64,000 nucleotides of DNA from Longimicrobium sp. (GCA_036389135.1 DASVQP010000052.1:108838-172837), one strand, 5' to 3'. Shown: positions 32,665-41,931, counted from the stretch's first letter. Notes: a model not told the origin generated them from the sequence alone. Program-made: numbers and translations.

Positions 32665-34158
32665 ATGGCCCTGTCGAACGTCACCGAGCCGTCGGTGAAC
32701 GTATCTCCCGAAAGCGAGTTCAAGCGCGGACTGTCACTGCTCGACGCCACCATGCTGGTGGTGGGGTCGATGATAGGATCGGGGATCTTCATCGTGTCGG
32801 CCGACATCGCGCGGCAGATGAACTCGCCCGGCGGGCTGCTGTTCGTGTGGGTGGCGTCGGGGCTGATCACGGTGTTCGGCGCGCTCTCGTACGGCGAGCT
32901 GGCGGCGGCGATGCCCAAGGCGGGCGGGCAGTACGTCTTTCTGCGCGAGGGGCTGGGGCACCTCCCCGGCTTCCTGTACGGGTGGACGCTCTTTTTGGTG
33001 ATCCAGACGGGGACGATCGCGGCGGTGGCGGTGGCGTTCGCCAAGTTCCTGGGTGTCTTCTTCCCCGCCGTCTCGCCCACGCTGTTCGCGTCGTTCGGCA
33101 AGGTGCCGGTGCCGGGGGGCGTGATCGAGCTGGGATTGAGCTGGCAGCGCGTCGTGGCCATCGCAATCATCGCGCTCCTGACGGCGGTCAACATGCGCGG
33201 CCTGCGCGAGGCCAAATGGATCCAGAACACCTTCACCTTCGCCAAGACGGGCGCGCTGCTGGGGCTGATCCTGCTGGCGTTCGTGATCGGGCGCAACGCG
33301 GGGGCAATCGGCAGCAACTTCAACATGATGTGGGCGGACACGGTCACCGGCCCGCGGACCACGTCGTTCCTGGGGATGGAGCTGGTGCTTCCGGCCGTGC
33401 TCCTGGCCTTCGGCGGGGCGATGGTGGGCTCGCTCTTCTCGTCGGACGCGTGGAACAACGTCACCTTCGCCGCGGCCGAGGTGAAGAACCCGCAGCGCAA
33501 CCTCCCCCTCGCGCTGGCGCTGGGAACGGGGCTGGTGACGGGGCTGTACCTGCTGGCGAACGTGGCGTACCTGATGGTTCTGCGCCTCTCCGCCATCCAG
33601 AACGCCCCCGAGGACCGCGTCGGCACCCTTGCGATGCGCGCGATGCTGGGCGACACCGGCCTTTACCTGATGGCCGCCGCCATCCTGATCTCGACGTTCG
33701 GGTGCATCAACGGGCTGATCCTGGCCGGCGCCCGCGTGTACTACGCGATGGCGCGCGATGGGCTCTTCTTCGAGTCCGCCGGCCGCCTCTCGCCCAAGAC
33801 GCACGTGCCCACCTGGGCGCTCCTGGTGCAGGGGATCTGGACGGCGTTCCTGACGCTGACCGGCTCGTACGGGCAGCTGCTGGACTACGTGGTCTTCGCG
33901 GCGCTCATCTTCTACGTGCTGACGATGGTGGCGCTCTTCTCCCTCCGCATCAAGCGCCCGGAGATGGAGCGTCCGTACCGCGCCTTCGGCTACCCGGTGA
34001 TCCCGGCGCTGTACATGGCCTCCGCGCTGTTCATCGCGCTCCTGCTCCTGGTGGCGCGGCCGCAGTTCTCGTTCGCGGGGCTCTTTCTGGTGCTGCTGGG
34101 CGTGCCCGTATACTACCTGTGGAACAGCCGCCGCACCGCCGCCCAGCGCGCCGTATAG
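32665..34158 (+). CDS. APC-family amino acid permease
   Basis: A 497-residue membrane protein with about twelve segments. The first segment carries V-G-S-M-I-G-S-G-I-F-I-V, the substrate-backbone-binding loop of the APC superfamily, and the sixth region A-F-G-G-A-M-V-G-S-L-F-S-S-D-A-W-N-N-V is like that of the LAT/SteT exchangers. It probably exchanges or imports neutral amino acids; the specific substrate is unknown. ATG 32665 with CGGAG ahead was chosen over upstream in-frame codons that fall in the heptamer repeat. A strong terminator follows. Confidence 0.85.
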   Translation: MALSNVTEPSVNVSPESEFKRGLSLLDATMLVVGSMIGSGIFIVSADIARQMNSPGGLLFVWVASGLITVFGALSYGELAAAMPKAGGQYVFLREGLGHLPGFLYGWTLFLVIQTGTIAAVAVAFAKFLGVFFPAVSPTLFASFGKVPVPGGVIELGLSWQRVVAIAIIALLTAVNMRGLREAKWIQNTFTFAKTGALLGLILLAFVIGRNAGAIGSNFNMMWADTVTGPRTTSFLGMELVLPAVLLAFGGAMVGSLFSSDAWNNVTFAAAEVKNPQRNLPLALALGTGLVTGLYLLANVAYLMVLRLSAIQNAPEDRVGTLAMRAMLGDTGLYLMAAAILISTFGCINGLILAGARVYYAMARDGLFFESAGRLSPKTHVPTWALLVQGIWTAFLTLTGSYGQLLDYVVFAALIFYVLTMVALFSLRIKRPEMERPYRAFGYPVIPALYMASALFIALLLLVARPQFSFAGLFLVLLGVPVYYLWNSRRTAAQRAV

Positions 34159-34183
34159 CACGCACATCGCGACGATGCACGAG

Positions 34184-34217
34184 ACCGCCCGCGGTGCACG
34201 AGCCGCGGGCGGTTTTC
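34184..34217 (+). terminator. Rho-independent terminator of the permease gene
   Basis: ACCGCCCGCGG (34184-34194) and CCGCGGGCGGT (34203-34213) form a perfect 11-bp stem with an 8-base loop, followed by TTTC. It begins 26 bases past the permease stop. Confidence 0.85.
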
Positions 34218-34258
34218 GTCGGGGCGCGGTGTGCGCCCCGCGGAGATTCCTGCGTACG

Positions 34259-34319
34259 CCCCTCCCCCAGGTAGTTATAGGGGAGGGGCCGCGAGGTGAC
34301 GAGCGGGGGAGGGGGCCCC
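34259..34319. repeat. Family E hairpin, copy 3 (inverted orientation)
   Basis: CCCCTCCCCCAGGTAGTTAT then GGGGAGGGG, followed by CGAGGTGACGAGCGGGGGAG. Its reverse complement matches the copy at 54917. It lies directly at the 3' end of the minus-strand gene at 34319, where it could serve as terminator. Confidence 0.75.
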
Positions 34320-34513
34320 TACTCCTCCCCCGTCACCGCTTCGATCTCGTCTTCAGACAGGCCGACGACGGTGCCGTCGGGGAACTGGACCATGTGGCCC
34401 TCGCGGCCGCTCTCGCTGTTGTCGGGGCCCCAGTGGCCGATCACCTCGCCCACCTGGCCCACGTACCGCTCCGACCCGTCGTACACCGACTTCACCACGC
34501 GGACCTTGAACAT
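34319..34513 (-). CDS. Small SH3-like protein
   Basis: A 64-residue acidic protein, M-F-K-V-R-V-V-K-S-V-Y-D-G-S-E-R-Y-V-G-Q-V-G-E-V-I-G at its start. The strand-rich pattern with V-G-Q-V-G-E-V and V-Q-F-P-D-G-T-V-V-G-L resembles a KOW/SH3-like barrel, but no family is certain. ATG 34513 has GGGAG about nine bases ahead; the frame continues upstream without support. It is divergent from the YczE-like gene. Function unknown. Confidence 0.65.
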   Translation of the reverse strand: MFKVRVVKSVYDGSERYVGQVGEVIGHWGPDNSESGREGHMVQFPDGTVVGLSEDEIEAVTGEE

Positions 34514-34641
34514 TCGCTCGTCTCCCGGTTGGGCGTTGGCGCGCGGATCGTGCATTTCCCGCGCCGGGGGCGGCTGGCGCCCGGGGGCGCGGGGCGGCAG
34601 ATTGGCGCCCTTTCTCACATCCGCAAGCGGCGAGTACCCTG

Positions 34642-35289
34642 ATGACGCAGGTGGCGGCACCCGAACCTGAGACGCACGCCCGGTTGCGCTCTCCCAGGGC
34701 GTGGGCACGGCTGATCGTGGGGCTGATGGGCTACGGCGTGTCGATCGACCTGATGGTGAAGAGCGGGCTCGGGCTGGGGCCGTGGGACGCCTTCCACCAG
34801 GGGCTCTCCAAGCAGACCGGGATCACGATGGGGATGGCCAGCATCGCGGTTGGGTTCGCAATCGTGGCGTTCTCGTGGACGATCGGCATCCGCCCGGGCG
34901 TGGGGACGCTCGCCAACATGGTGCTGATCGGGTGGTTCATCGACCTCTTCCACCCCCTGATCCCCGATTCGCCGTCGTACGCGTGGGGCTTCGTCTTCTA
35001 CGCCGTCGCGGTGGTGGTGTGCGGGCTGTCGACGGGGCTGTACATCAGCGCGGGGCTGGGGAAGGGGCCGCGCGATGGGCTGATCCTGGGGCTCGTGGAC
35101 CGCACCCGGTGGCCCGTGCGTCGCATGAGGACGCTGGTGGAGCTGGCGGCGCTCGGCTGCGGGTGGTGGATGGGCGGGCCGGTGGGGGTCGGGACGCTGA
35201 TCTTCGCCTTCACCATCGGCCCGGCGATGCAGTGGGGGCTGCAGCTGGCGGGGGTGCATGGTGAGGTGAGGCCGGCCACCGAACCGTGA
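34642..35289 (+). CDS. YczE/YyaS-type integral membrane protein
   Basis: A 215-residue protein with about five membrane segments. G-L-G-L-G-P-W-D-A-F-H-Q-G-L and G-L-G-K-G-P-R-D-G-L-I-L-G-L are the two internally repeated G-x-G-P-x-D motifs typical of the YczE/YyaS/YitT-like family, suggesting an ancient internal duplication. Some members sit next to surfactin or transport genes, but their function is not established. ATG 34642 begins a short polar N-terminus before the first segment. A Nudix gene follows 71 bases later on the same strand. Confidence 0.75.
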   Translation: MTQVAAPEPETHARLRSPRAWARLIVGLMGYGVSIDLMVKSGLGLGPWDAFHQGLSKQTGITMGMASIAVGFAIVAFSWTIGIRPGVGTLANMVLIGWFIDLFHPLIPDSPSYAWGFVFYAVAVVVCGLSTGLYISAGLGKGPRDGLILGLVDRTRWPVRRMRTLVELAALGCGWWMGGPVGVGTLIFAFTIGPAMQWGLQLAGVHGEVRPATEP

Positions 35290-35360
35290 CCGCGGAGGCG
35301 GGGTATCCTGGCGTGCCGCTTGCAATCGCGCGCCTCGAAACGGGCTGACCGGGGGGAGCG

Positions 35361-35921
35361 ATGGCGGATGGGAAGGAGGGACGCCCGCGCGAGTGGGAGC
35401 GGCTGGAGAGCGAGCAGCGGGAGGATTACGAGATCTTTCGCGTGAGGACGGACCGGGCCCGCTCGCCACGTACGGGAGAAGTCGAGGAGTTCCACATCGC
35501 CGAGTCGCCGGATGGCGTCACGGTGGTGGCCACGACGGCGGAGGGCGAGGTGGTGATGGTGGAGCAGTTCCGCCACGCGCTGCGCACCGTGACGATGGAG
35601 ACGCCCAGCGGCTTCATGGACGAGGGGGAGAGCCCCCTGGAGGCGGCGCTCCGCGAGCTGCGCGAGGAAACCGGCTACGAGGGCGACAATCCGCGCGTCA
35701 TCGGGTGCCTGGAGCTGAACCCTTCGTGGCAGACGACGAGGGTGTACGTGGTGGCGGTGGCTGGCGCGCGCCGCACCGCGCCCACCGACCTGGACGAGGC
35801 GGAGGACATTCGCGTGCTGACCGTCACGCGCGAGCGGGCGCGGGAGCTGGTGAGGACGGGCGGGATTCGCGCCACCGTGGCCGTGAGCGCGCTGGCGCTG
35901 GCGGAGTGGGCGGGGGATTAA
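35361..35921 (+). CDS. Nudix hydrolase (ADP-ribose pyrophosphatase-like)
   Basis: A 186-residue Nudix enzyme. The Nudix box is perfect: G84-x5-E90-x7-R98-E-L-R-E-E-T-G-Y106. Its N-terminal strands (G-V-T-V-V-A-T-T-A-E-G-E-V-V-M-V-E-Q-F-R, split here across residues 52-71) match the ADP-ribose pyrophosphatase/NudF group, which hydrolyses ADP-ribose and similar nucleoside diphosphate compounds using Mg2+. The exact substrate cannot be read. GGGGGGAGCG precedes ATG 35361. It lies upstream of the cobalamin-sensor pair on the same strand with a 123-base gap. Confidence 0.85.
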   Translation: MADGKEGRPREWERLESEQREDYEIFRVRTDRARSPRTGEVEEFHIAESPDGVTVVATTAEGEVVMVEQFRHALRTVTMETPSGFMDEGESPLEAALRELREETGYEGDNPRVIGCLELNPSWQTTRVYVVAVAGARRTAPTDLDEAEDIRVLTVTRERARELVRTGGIRATVAVSALALAEWAGD

Positions 35922-36044
35922 CGGAAGCGCGCGGTGCTTGCGCGCGGGCGATTGCGCGGCTATTTCTGCCAAACGTCCGGCGCCGGCCCCGCGCGGGCGA
36001 AATCATCACTTTCCGGCGCGAGCCGCCGGAGCCGTCGAGAGGGC

Positions 36045-36740
36045 ATGGAGTCATCCATCGCAGCCGGTACGGAGCCGCAGGAGCACCCGGAGGAGGCGCT
36101 GGCCGGCGTGCGCTGGCGCTACCTGGCCGCGGTGCTCGCCGGCGACCGGCGCACGGCGTTCGGCGTGGTGGACCAGGCGCTCGCAGATGGGGTGCACCTC
36201 CGGCAGCTCTACCTGGACGTCTTTCAACCCGTTCTCCACCAGGTGGGGCGGCTGTGGGAGGCGAACCGGATCAGCGTGGCCGACGAGCACCTGGCCACCG
36301 CCATCACCGAGGCCGCGATGGCGCGGCTGTACGAGCTCCTCTTCGCCACGGTCGACGGCACCGGCCGCCTGCTGATCGCCGCCTGCGCGGACTCGGAGCG
36401 GCACGAGGTGGGGCTGCGGATGCTGTGCGACGTGCTGGAGATGGAGGGGTGGGACACCGTATTCCTGGGCGCCACCGTCGCCATCCCCGAGCTGGTGGAG
36501 ATGGTGCGCACGCGCAAGCCGGAGGTGGTGGCGCTTTCGGCCTCCATCGCCCCGCACCTGGCGCGGGTGCAGGCTGCGGTCGAGGCGCTGCGCGGCGAGC
36601 TGGGGGAGGGCACCCCGCTGATCGCGGTGGGCGGGCGGGCCTTCCACGACGATCCCGGGCTCGCCATGCGGATCGGTGCCGACTTCACCGCGAACGACGC
36701 TTTGGAAGCCGCACGCAGGCTGAAGGAGACGTTCCCATGA
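36045..36740 (+). CDS. Free-standing cobalamin-binding protein, CarH-like photoreceptor type
   Basis: A 231-residue protein with the two B12 domains of methionine synthase and CarH: a four-helix B12-binding-2 domain (about residues 22-102) and a Rossmann-type B12-binding domain (about 106-228). In the helical domain W71-x9-E81-H82 matches the Wx9EH motif known from adenosylcobalamin photoreceptors (CarH/LitR). The Rossmann domain has A-D-S-E-R-H120-E-V-G, where H120 would be the lower cobalt ligand; the usual Asp two residues earlier is Glu118. The MerR DNA-binding domain of CarH is absent. The residue after the Trp is Glu72, where CarH has His132, the ligand that forms after photolysis. ATG 36045 has GAGAGGG ahead. 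It overlaps the histidine kinase gene by four bases, so they are surely co-translated. Confidence 0.8.
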   Translation: MESSIAAGTEPQEHPEEALAGVRWRYLAAVLAGDRRTAFGVVDQALADGVHLRQLYLDVFQPVLHQVGRLWEANRISVADEHLATAITEAAMARLYELLFATVDGTGRLLIAACADSERHEVGLRMLCDVLEMEGWDTVFLGATVAIPELVEMVRTRKPEVVALSASIAPHLARVQAAVEALRGELGEGTPLIAVGGRAFHDDPGLAMRIGADFTANDALEAARRLKETFP

Positions 36741-38080
36741 GCTTCCGCATAGGGCAGGGGATGCACCCGGCGCTCCGCGCCTTCCCCGGCGTGGTGGTGG
36801 AACTGGGGGCGGACGGCATGGTGCTGGACTCCAACGGCCGATTGGACGAGCTCCTCGGCCGTCCGCTGCCGGGCACGCGGCTGGAGGAGGTGCTGGACCG
36901 CCCCAGCCGGCTCAAGGTGGAGCAGCTCCTCCTTCGCCGTCCCGAGCCCGGCGAGCCTTCCGCCGCGTGGGAGCTGATGGTGGAGGGGCGCGACACGGTC
37001 CACCCCGTCGCCATCTTCCCGGTGTGGGACGAGGACCCAGCCAGCCCGCGGCTCTGGCTGGTCGAGTCGCCCCGCGACCCGCGGATGGGGGTGCTGCACG
37101 ACGAGCTGGCCTCGGCCAACTCCGAGCAGGCCAGCGCGCAGCGGCAGCTCGCCAAGGAGAAGGGCCGCCTGGGCCGCGCGCTCGACGAGCTGGAGCGGGA
37201 GCTGAACGAGAACGCCAAGCTCTCGCGCGCCCTGCAGGCGCAGAACGAGGAGATGGAGGCGCAGAACGAGGAGCTGCTGGCGATGACGCAGGAGCTCCAC
37301 GCGGGACAGGAGCAGCTGATGCAGCTCAACCACCAGCTGGAGCGGCGCAGCCGCGAGCTGCAGCTGGCGCTCTCGGCGCGGAACCGCTTCTACGCCAACA
37401 TGAGCCACGAGCTGCGCACCCCCATCAACGCGGTGATGGGGTACAACGACCTCCTCCTGGCCTCCATCTACGGCCCCCTGGGCGAGCAGCAGGAGCTTGC
37501 GATCGAGCGGTCGCAACGCGCCGCCCGGCACCTGCGCGAGCTGGTGAACGACGTGCTGGACATCTCGCGGCTGGAGGTGGGGAAGCCGGAGCTGCAGCTG
37601 GAGGACGTGGACGTGCCGTCGCTGGTGGAGGAGACTTTCGCGTCGCTGCGCCCGATGGCGCACTCCACCGGCGCCGTGCTGCAGGTCTCCGCGCCGGACC
37701 GGCCCTTCCTGATCCGGACGGATGGGCGCCGGTTGCGGCAGGTGCTCTCCAACCTACTCTCCAACGCCATCAAGTTCGGCAAGGGGGCTCCGGTGTGGGT
37801 CAACTGCTCCCGCGCGCCGGATGGGGGGATGGAGATCGAGGTGGTGGACGGTGGCGACGGGATCGCGCCGGAAGACCTGGCACGGGTCTTCGACGAGTTC
37901 GTGCAGCTCGCGCGCGACGAGAACGACGAGTCGCTGCGCCAGGACGGCACCGGGCTGGGCCTCCCCATCGCGCGGCGCGTGGCGCGGCTGCTGGGCGGCG
38001 CGCTCGACGCCACCTCGGTGCCCGGCGTGGGAAGCACCTTCCGCGTGATCCTTCCCCCCACGCCCCCGGCCCTGCTCTGA
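36737..38080 (+). CDS. Sensor histidine kinase coupled to the cobalamin-binding protein
   Basis: A 447-residue soluble kinase with no membrane segment. A PAS-like N-terminal domain (about 13-112) is followed by a long Glu/Gln/Leu coiled coil (about 118-215), a HisKA domain with phospho-acceptor H224 (M-S-H-E-L-R-T-P-I-N-A), and HATPase_c with N343 (N-L-L-S-N-A-I-K-F), D-G-G-D-G-I-A-P-E-D at 371-380 and G-T-G-L-G-L at 404-409. All kinase motifs are intact. No response regulator gene is near. ATG 36737 overlaps the stop of the cobalamin protein gene, which suggests the two proteins form a complex, with the cobalamin protein as the input module. Confidence 0.88.
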   Translation: MSFRIGQGMHPALRAFPGVVVELGADGMVLDSNGRLDELLGRPLPGTRLEEVLDRPSRLKVEQLLLRRPEPGEPSAAWELMVEGRDTVHPVAIFPVWDEDPASPRLWLVESPRDPRMGVLHDELASANSEQASAQRQLAKEKGRLGRALDELERELNENAKLSRALQAQNEEMEAQNEELLAMTQELHAGQEQLMQLNHQLERRSRELQLALSARNRFYANMSHELRTPINAVMGYNDLLLASIYGPLGEQQELAIERSQRAARHLRELVNDVLDISRLEVGKPELQLEDVDVPSLVEETFASLRPMAHSTGAVLQVSAPDRPFLIRTDGRRLRQVLSNLLSNAIKFGKGAPVWVNCSRAPDGGMEIEVVDGGDGIAPEDLARVFDEFVQLARDENDESLRQDGTGLGLPIARRVARLLGGALDATSVPGVGSTFRVILPPTPPALL

Positions 38081-38126
38081 CCCCACCCCGCCCACGGCGG
38101 CGCACTCCCTGCATCTATCCCGGCCC

Positions 38127-38807
38127 ATGACCGAAACGAATGAAGCTCCCCGCCAGCCGCGCGACTCGGACCGGCGCGGAAACGATCGCAGGAGCGTCGA
38201 GCGGCGCGCCCCGGTGCCCATGTGGCGCCGCCCGTGGGCGTACGCCGCATACGGCGTGACCGGCGCCCTCGTCGTCATGCTGCTGTGGAGCGGAATGAGC
38301 GGCGACGACGAGCCGCCTCCCGCCAACGACGCCCCGATGGTGACGCGCGGCCCCGGCGCGCCCCCCGTGGCGCTCCCCGCCGAGGGGACGCGGCCGCACG
38401 CGGCCAACGAGCCGGTGGAGGCGGCGTTCGGAGCGGCGGGCTTCGAGCGGCTGGTGCTGCAGGGCCCCGCGGCCATCGGCAAGACGGTGAAGGCGGAGCT
38501 GTACTGCGAGCAGCCGACCTCGTACCAGGTGCGCACCAACGTGGATGCGGAAGCACCGGTGGCCGCGCTGGCCGCCAACGGCCGCATCCCGGCGGCCGAG
38601 TGCAAGTGGGGCGGGGCCAACGACCCGCGCCGCGAGGACTTCCTCCTCCTGGTGCCGCCCGACCTGGCCGACGACTTCGCCGCCACGCCCGTGATCAGCG
38701 ACGAGTTCCAGCGCCGCCGCCGCCTGATCGCGAACGTGGAGTGGGTGGGCCGCTCGCAGGCGCTGGAGCTGCGCACCGCCGGCGTCTTCCGCGGCCTGGC
38801 CCGCTGA
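38127..38807 (+). CDS. Single-pass membrane protein of unknown function
   Basis: A 226-residue protein: a 32-residue Arg/Asp-rich N-terminus, one membrane segment (about 36-56, [16 protein letters not shown]), a Pro-rich linker and a C-terminal domain of about 130 residues with two cysteines (C-E-Q; E-C-K-W). I recognise no family. It lies 46 bases after the kinase gene and 19 before the dipeptidase, so it could belong to either unit. Called from codon bias and position. Confidence 0.65.
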   Translation: MTETNEAPRQPRDSDRRGNDRRSVERRAPVPMWRRPWAYAAYGVTGALVVMLLWSGMSGDDEPPPANDAPMVTRGPGAPPVALPAEGTRPHAANEPVEAAFGAAGFERLVLQGPAAIGKTVKAELYCEQPTSYQVRTNVDAEAPVAALAANGRIPAAECKWGGANDPRREDFLLLVPPDLADDFAATPVISDEFQRRRRLIANVEWVGRSQALELRTAGVFRGLAR

Positions 38808-38826
38808 ACCCTTTCCCGGCCCACAC

Positions 38827-40098
38827 ATGAGACACGCCGCACTCGCGGCCGCCGCGCTCGGGCTGGCGGCCGCCGCCGTTCCCGCGCGCGCCCAGCAGAG
38901 CGAAGCCGACCTGCTGGCCCGCGCCCGACGCATCCACGCGCAGACGCCGCTGGTGGACGGCCACAACGACCTGCCGTGGGAGATTCGCGAAAAGGCGGGG
39001 GGCGACCTGGCGCGCCTGGACCCGCGCCGCTCCAACCCCGCGCAGCACACCGACATCCCGCGCCTGCGGGCCGGCGCGGTGGGCGGCGTCTTCTGGGCCG
39101 CCTACGTCCCCTCCGACTTCGCAAAGGGCGGCGCGGCGCGCGTGGCGCTGGAGCAGATTGACCTGATCCACCGCATGACCGCCGCCTCCCCCGACCTGCG
39201 CCTCGCCCTCACCGCGGACGAGGTGGTGCGCGCGCATCGCGAGGGGAAGATCGCTTCGCTGATCGGCATCGAGGGCGGGCACTCCATCGAGAACTCGCTG
39301 GGCGCGCTGCGGCAGTTCTACGGCACCGGGGTGCGCTACATGACCCTCACCCACGCCAGCACCCTGGACTGGGCCGATGCCGCCACCGACTCCGCGCGCC
39401 ACGACGGCCTTACCCGCTTCGGCGAGGAGGTCGTCCGCGAGATGAACCGCCTGGGGATGCTGGTGGACCTGTCGCACGTCTCCCCGGCGACCATGAAGGA
39501 CGCGTTGCGCGTCTCGGCGGCGCCGGTGATCTTTTCGCACTCCTCCGCCCGCGCCCTGGCGGACCACCCGCGCAACGTGCCTGACGACGTGCTGCGGCTG
39601 CTGAAGCCGAACGGCGGCATCGTGATGGTGAACTTCTACTCCGGCTTCGTGGACCCGGCCGCCGCGGCCGCCATGCGCAACATGTTCGAGGTGCAGCGCC
39701 GCTTCCGGGCGCAGTACCCCAACGACGCGCAGGCCGCGCAGCGCGCCTACCGCGACTGGCAGCGCCAGAACCCCGTCCCCCGCGGCACCATCGCCACCAT
39801 CGCGGATCACATCGACCACATCGTCAAGGTGGCGGGGATCGACCACGTTGGGATCGGCTCGGATTACGACGGCGTCACCTCGCTCCCGGTGGGCCTGGAC
39901 GACGTCTCGCGCTTCCCCTACTTGACCGTGGAGCTCCTCCGCCGCGGCTACTCCGACGCGGACGTCGGCAAGGTCATCGGCGGCAACCTCCTGCGCGTCA
40001 TGCGCACCGCGGAGACGACCGCCGCCCGCCTCCAGCGCGAGCGTCCCGCCTCGTCCGCGAAGATCGATGAGATGGATGGGGGGGTGGTGCGGCGGTAG
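38827..40098 (+). CDS. Membrane dipeptidase (peptidase M19), exported
   Basis: A 423-residue renal-dipeptidase-type enzyme with a cleavable signal peptide (about residues 1-22, ending A-R-A). Zinc ligands are in D-G-H-N-D-L-P-W (His and Asp), I-G-I-E-G-G-H-S (bridging Glu), V-D-L-S-H-V-S and F-S-H-S-S-A, with G-S-D-Y-D-G closing the site. M19 enzymes hydrolyse dipeptides, often with a D-residue, in the periplasm. Some act in peptidoglycan turnover, but no linked gene shows this here. Length is normal. A family D repeat follows directly. Confidence 0.9.
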   Translation: MRHAALAAAALGLAAAAVPARAQQSEADLLARARRIHAQTPLVDGHNDLPWEIREKAGGDLARLDPRRSNPAQHTDIPRLRAGAVGGVFWAAYVPSDFAKGGAARVALEQIDLIHRMTAASPDLRLALTADEVVRAHREGKIASLIGIEGGHSIENSLGALRQFYGTGVRYMTLTHASTLDWADAATDSARHDGLTRFGEEVVREMNRLGMLVDLSHVSPATMKDALRVSAAPVIFSHSSARALADHPRNVPDDVLRLLKPNGGIVMVNFYSGFVDPAAAAAMRNMFEVQRRFRAQYPNDAQAAQRAYRDWQRQNPVPRGTIATIADHIDHIVKVAGIDHVGIGSDYDGVTSLPVGLDDVSRFPYLTVELLRRGYSDADVGKVIGGNLLRVMRTAETTAARLQRERPASSAKIDEMDGGVVRR

Positions 40099-40105
40099 GG
40101 GCGGG

Positions 40106-40172
40106 CCCTCACCCCCCGGCCCCCTCTCCCGATAACAGGAGAGGGTGCCCCTCTCGTTCTCGGGAGAGGGGG
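40106..40172. repeat. Family D element, copy 1
   Basis: The stretch containing CCCTCTCCCGATAACAGGAG and CTCTCGTTCTCGGGAGAGGG is nearly identical over about 65 bases to the one at 51485, including a hairpin-forming CTCTCCCG/CGGGAGAG pair. It begins eight bases after the dipeptidase stop, so it may end that transcript. Confidence 0.85.
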
Positions 40173-40204
40173 AGGACTTCGTGCGGGTGGCGGGAGTTTG
40201 GGTG

Positions 40205-40382
40205 GGGGCGGGCACGGGCAGCCATGCGGGGCTGCCCCTACGGGTTGCGGGGCGGAGGGGCGGGGATACGGGTGGGGCGGGCACGGGCAGCCACACGGGG
40301 CTGCCCCTACGGGTTCGGTGCGGCTGGGCGGGTGTCGAGGAAGGCGAAGGGTGGGCGCGATGAATCGCGCCCCTACGGGGCA
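40205..40382. repeat. Family A modular palindrome cluster, copy 7
   Basis: Two tandem GGGCAGCCA...GGGGCTGCCCCTACGGGTT modules and one GGGCGCGATGAATCGCGCCCCTACGG module. The 322-base spacer between two convergent genes is entirely made of families D and A. Confidence 0.8.
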
Positions 40383-40419
40383 TTGGCGCGGTCAAACGAA
40401 GTGGTCGGGGGGGTGAGGG

Positions 40420-40665
40420 CTACGCCACGCCCGCCGAGGTCTTCGCCCAGTCCAGGCGCCGGCGCAGCTCCTTGTCGCTCATCCCGCGGATGGCGAGGTC
40501 GGCGGCGGCCTGGCTGTTGAAGGTGATCGTGGTGCGCACCGGCTCGGCGGCGGGCTCCTCCGCGGGACGGAAGGCGAGCACCGCGCCCTTGCGCATGTGC
40601 GCCACCACCGCCTCGGCGCCCACCGCTTCCCACACCCGTCCCTGGTCGTCCGTAATCTGTCGCAT
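40420..40665 (-). CDS. Small protein of unknown function downstream of rnd
   Basis: An 81-residue protein, M-R-Q-I-T-D-D-Q-G-R-V-W-E-A-V-G at its start, with an R-x-L-D-W motif near the C-terminus (R-R-R-L-D-W-A-K). ATG 40665 was chosen inside a long open frame because it lies 23 bases after the rnd stop. The two genes are on one strand and probably share a transcript. No family is recognised. Confidence 0.6.
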   Translation of the reverse strand: MRQITDDQGRVWEAVGAEAVVAHMRKGAVLAFRPAEEPAAEPVRTTITFNSQAAADLAIRGMSDKELRRRLDWAKTSAGVA

Positions 40666-40688
40666 CGTCGCTGATCCGTTCGTCGGGG

Positions 40689-41810
40689 TCACAGCACCTT
40701 GAGGAGCGCGTCGCCGAGCGCTTCCACCTGCCAGCGGCGCACGCCCTGGACCGCGGCGAGCTGCTCCAGGTCGCGCGGGCGGGCCTTCCCCACCTCTTCC
40801 AGAACCGCGCGGCTCATCAGGAAGCCGCCGTCCATGTCCAGCTCCTCCGCGCGCCCGTTGCGGGCGTGCTTCAGGCGCTCCACGCGCTCCTCCAGCTCCA
40901 CGTCGCGGTCCCAGCGCTGCGCGCGCGGGAAGCGGGGGAGCTGGTCCTCGGGCACGGCCAGGCCGCGCTGCACCGCCGCCAGGATGTCGCGGCCTCGCCG
41001 CTGCGCCATCCCCTCGGAGACGCCGGTGATGTTGCGCAGGGCGCGCTGGTCCTCCGGCGGCGCCGCGCTCATCTCCAGGAGGGCCTGGTTGTTGAGGACG
41101 CGAAAGGTGGCCTGGTCGCGCTCGCGGGCCACGCCCTCGCGCCACTCGTGCAGCTCTCGCAGGATCGCCAGCCCGCGCGGGGCCAGGTCGCGCGCGCCCT
41201 TCATCTTGAGGAACGCTTCGCGCCCCTCCTCCGGCTCCACGAACTTGGTCAGCTCGCGCCGGCGGAACTCCTCCTCCGCCCAGGCGAGGCGGCCGCGCTC
41301 CTCCAGCGCCGCGCGGAGCTTGTCGCGCAGGGCGGGGAGGTGCGCCGTGTCGGTGGCGGCGTACTGCTTCATCCCCTCGGTGAGCGGGCGCTCCGCCCAA
41401 TCCGCGCGCTGGTACTCCTTGGGGAGCTTGAGGCCCAGGTACTTCTCCACGATGCTCCCCAGCCCCAGCGACTTCTCGCCCAGGAAGGAAGCGGCGATCT
41501 GCGTGTCGAAGAGCCCCGCCACGGAAAGACCCGCGTCGCGGTCCAGGATGCGCAGGTCGTAGTCCGCGTCGTGGAACACGGTCTCCACCGCCGGGTCCTC
41601 CAGGAGGTCGGCGAGGGGGTCCAGGATGCCCACCGTGAACGGGTCGACGAGGAAGTGCTCCTCGCGCGAGGAGATCTGCACCAGGCTCATCCGGTCGAAG
41701 AACCGGTGGTACCCCGCCGCCTCGGTGTCCACCGCGATCAGCGGCAGTCCGCGCAGCCGCTCCACGGTGCGCCGGAGCCCTTCGGGAGTGTCGATGTATT
41801 CGTATTCCAT
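40689..41810 (-). CDS. rnd: Ribonuclease D
   Basis: A 373-residue DEDDy 3'-5' exoribonuclease that trims tRNA 3' ends. Catalytic residues are D28 and E30 (V-D-T-E), D85 in the H-D-A-D-Y-D-L motif, and Y150/D154 (Y-A-A-T-D). Two HRDC-like helical domains follow (about 205-290 and 295-373), as in E. coli RNase D, and length matches. ATG 41810 gives the standard start. A heptamer repeat lies in its upstream spacer. Confidence 0.92.
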   Translation of the reverse strand: MEYEYIDTPEGLRRTVERLRGLPLIAVDTEAAGYHRFFDRMSLVQISSREEHFLVDPFTVGILDPLADLLEDPAVETVFHDADYDLRILDRDAGLSVAGLFDTQIAASFLGEKSLGLGSIVEKYLGLKLPKEYQRADWAERPLTEGMKQYAATDTAHLPALRDKLRAALEERGRLAWAEEEFRRRELTKFVEPEEGREAFLKMKGARDLAPRGLAILRELHEWREGVARERDQATFRVLNNQALLEMSAAPPEDQRALRNITGVSEGMAQRRGRDILAAVQRGLAVPEDQLPRFPRAQRWDRDVELEERVERLKHARNGRAEELDMDGGFLMSRAVLEEVGKARPRDLEQLAAVQGVRRWQVEALGDALLKVL

Positions 41811-41876
41811 TGCCGCCAGGGTAAAAGACGCGGCAAAATCGCCCCGTGCGCGAGGTGTGGCAAGGGCAGGGGGGAA

Positions 41877-41931
41877 AGTGCTAAGTCCTGAGTGCTAAGT
41901 CCTCAAAGCGCACTCACGCACTTCCGTCAGC
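41877..41931. repeat. Heptamer hairpin, copy 4 (diverged)
   Basis: GTGCTAAGTCCTGAGTGCTAAGTCCT followed by diverged CACTCACGCACTTCC units. The right arm overlaps the last bases of the minus-strand gene ending at 41927. Confidence 0.65.
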
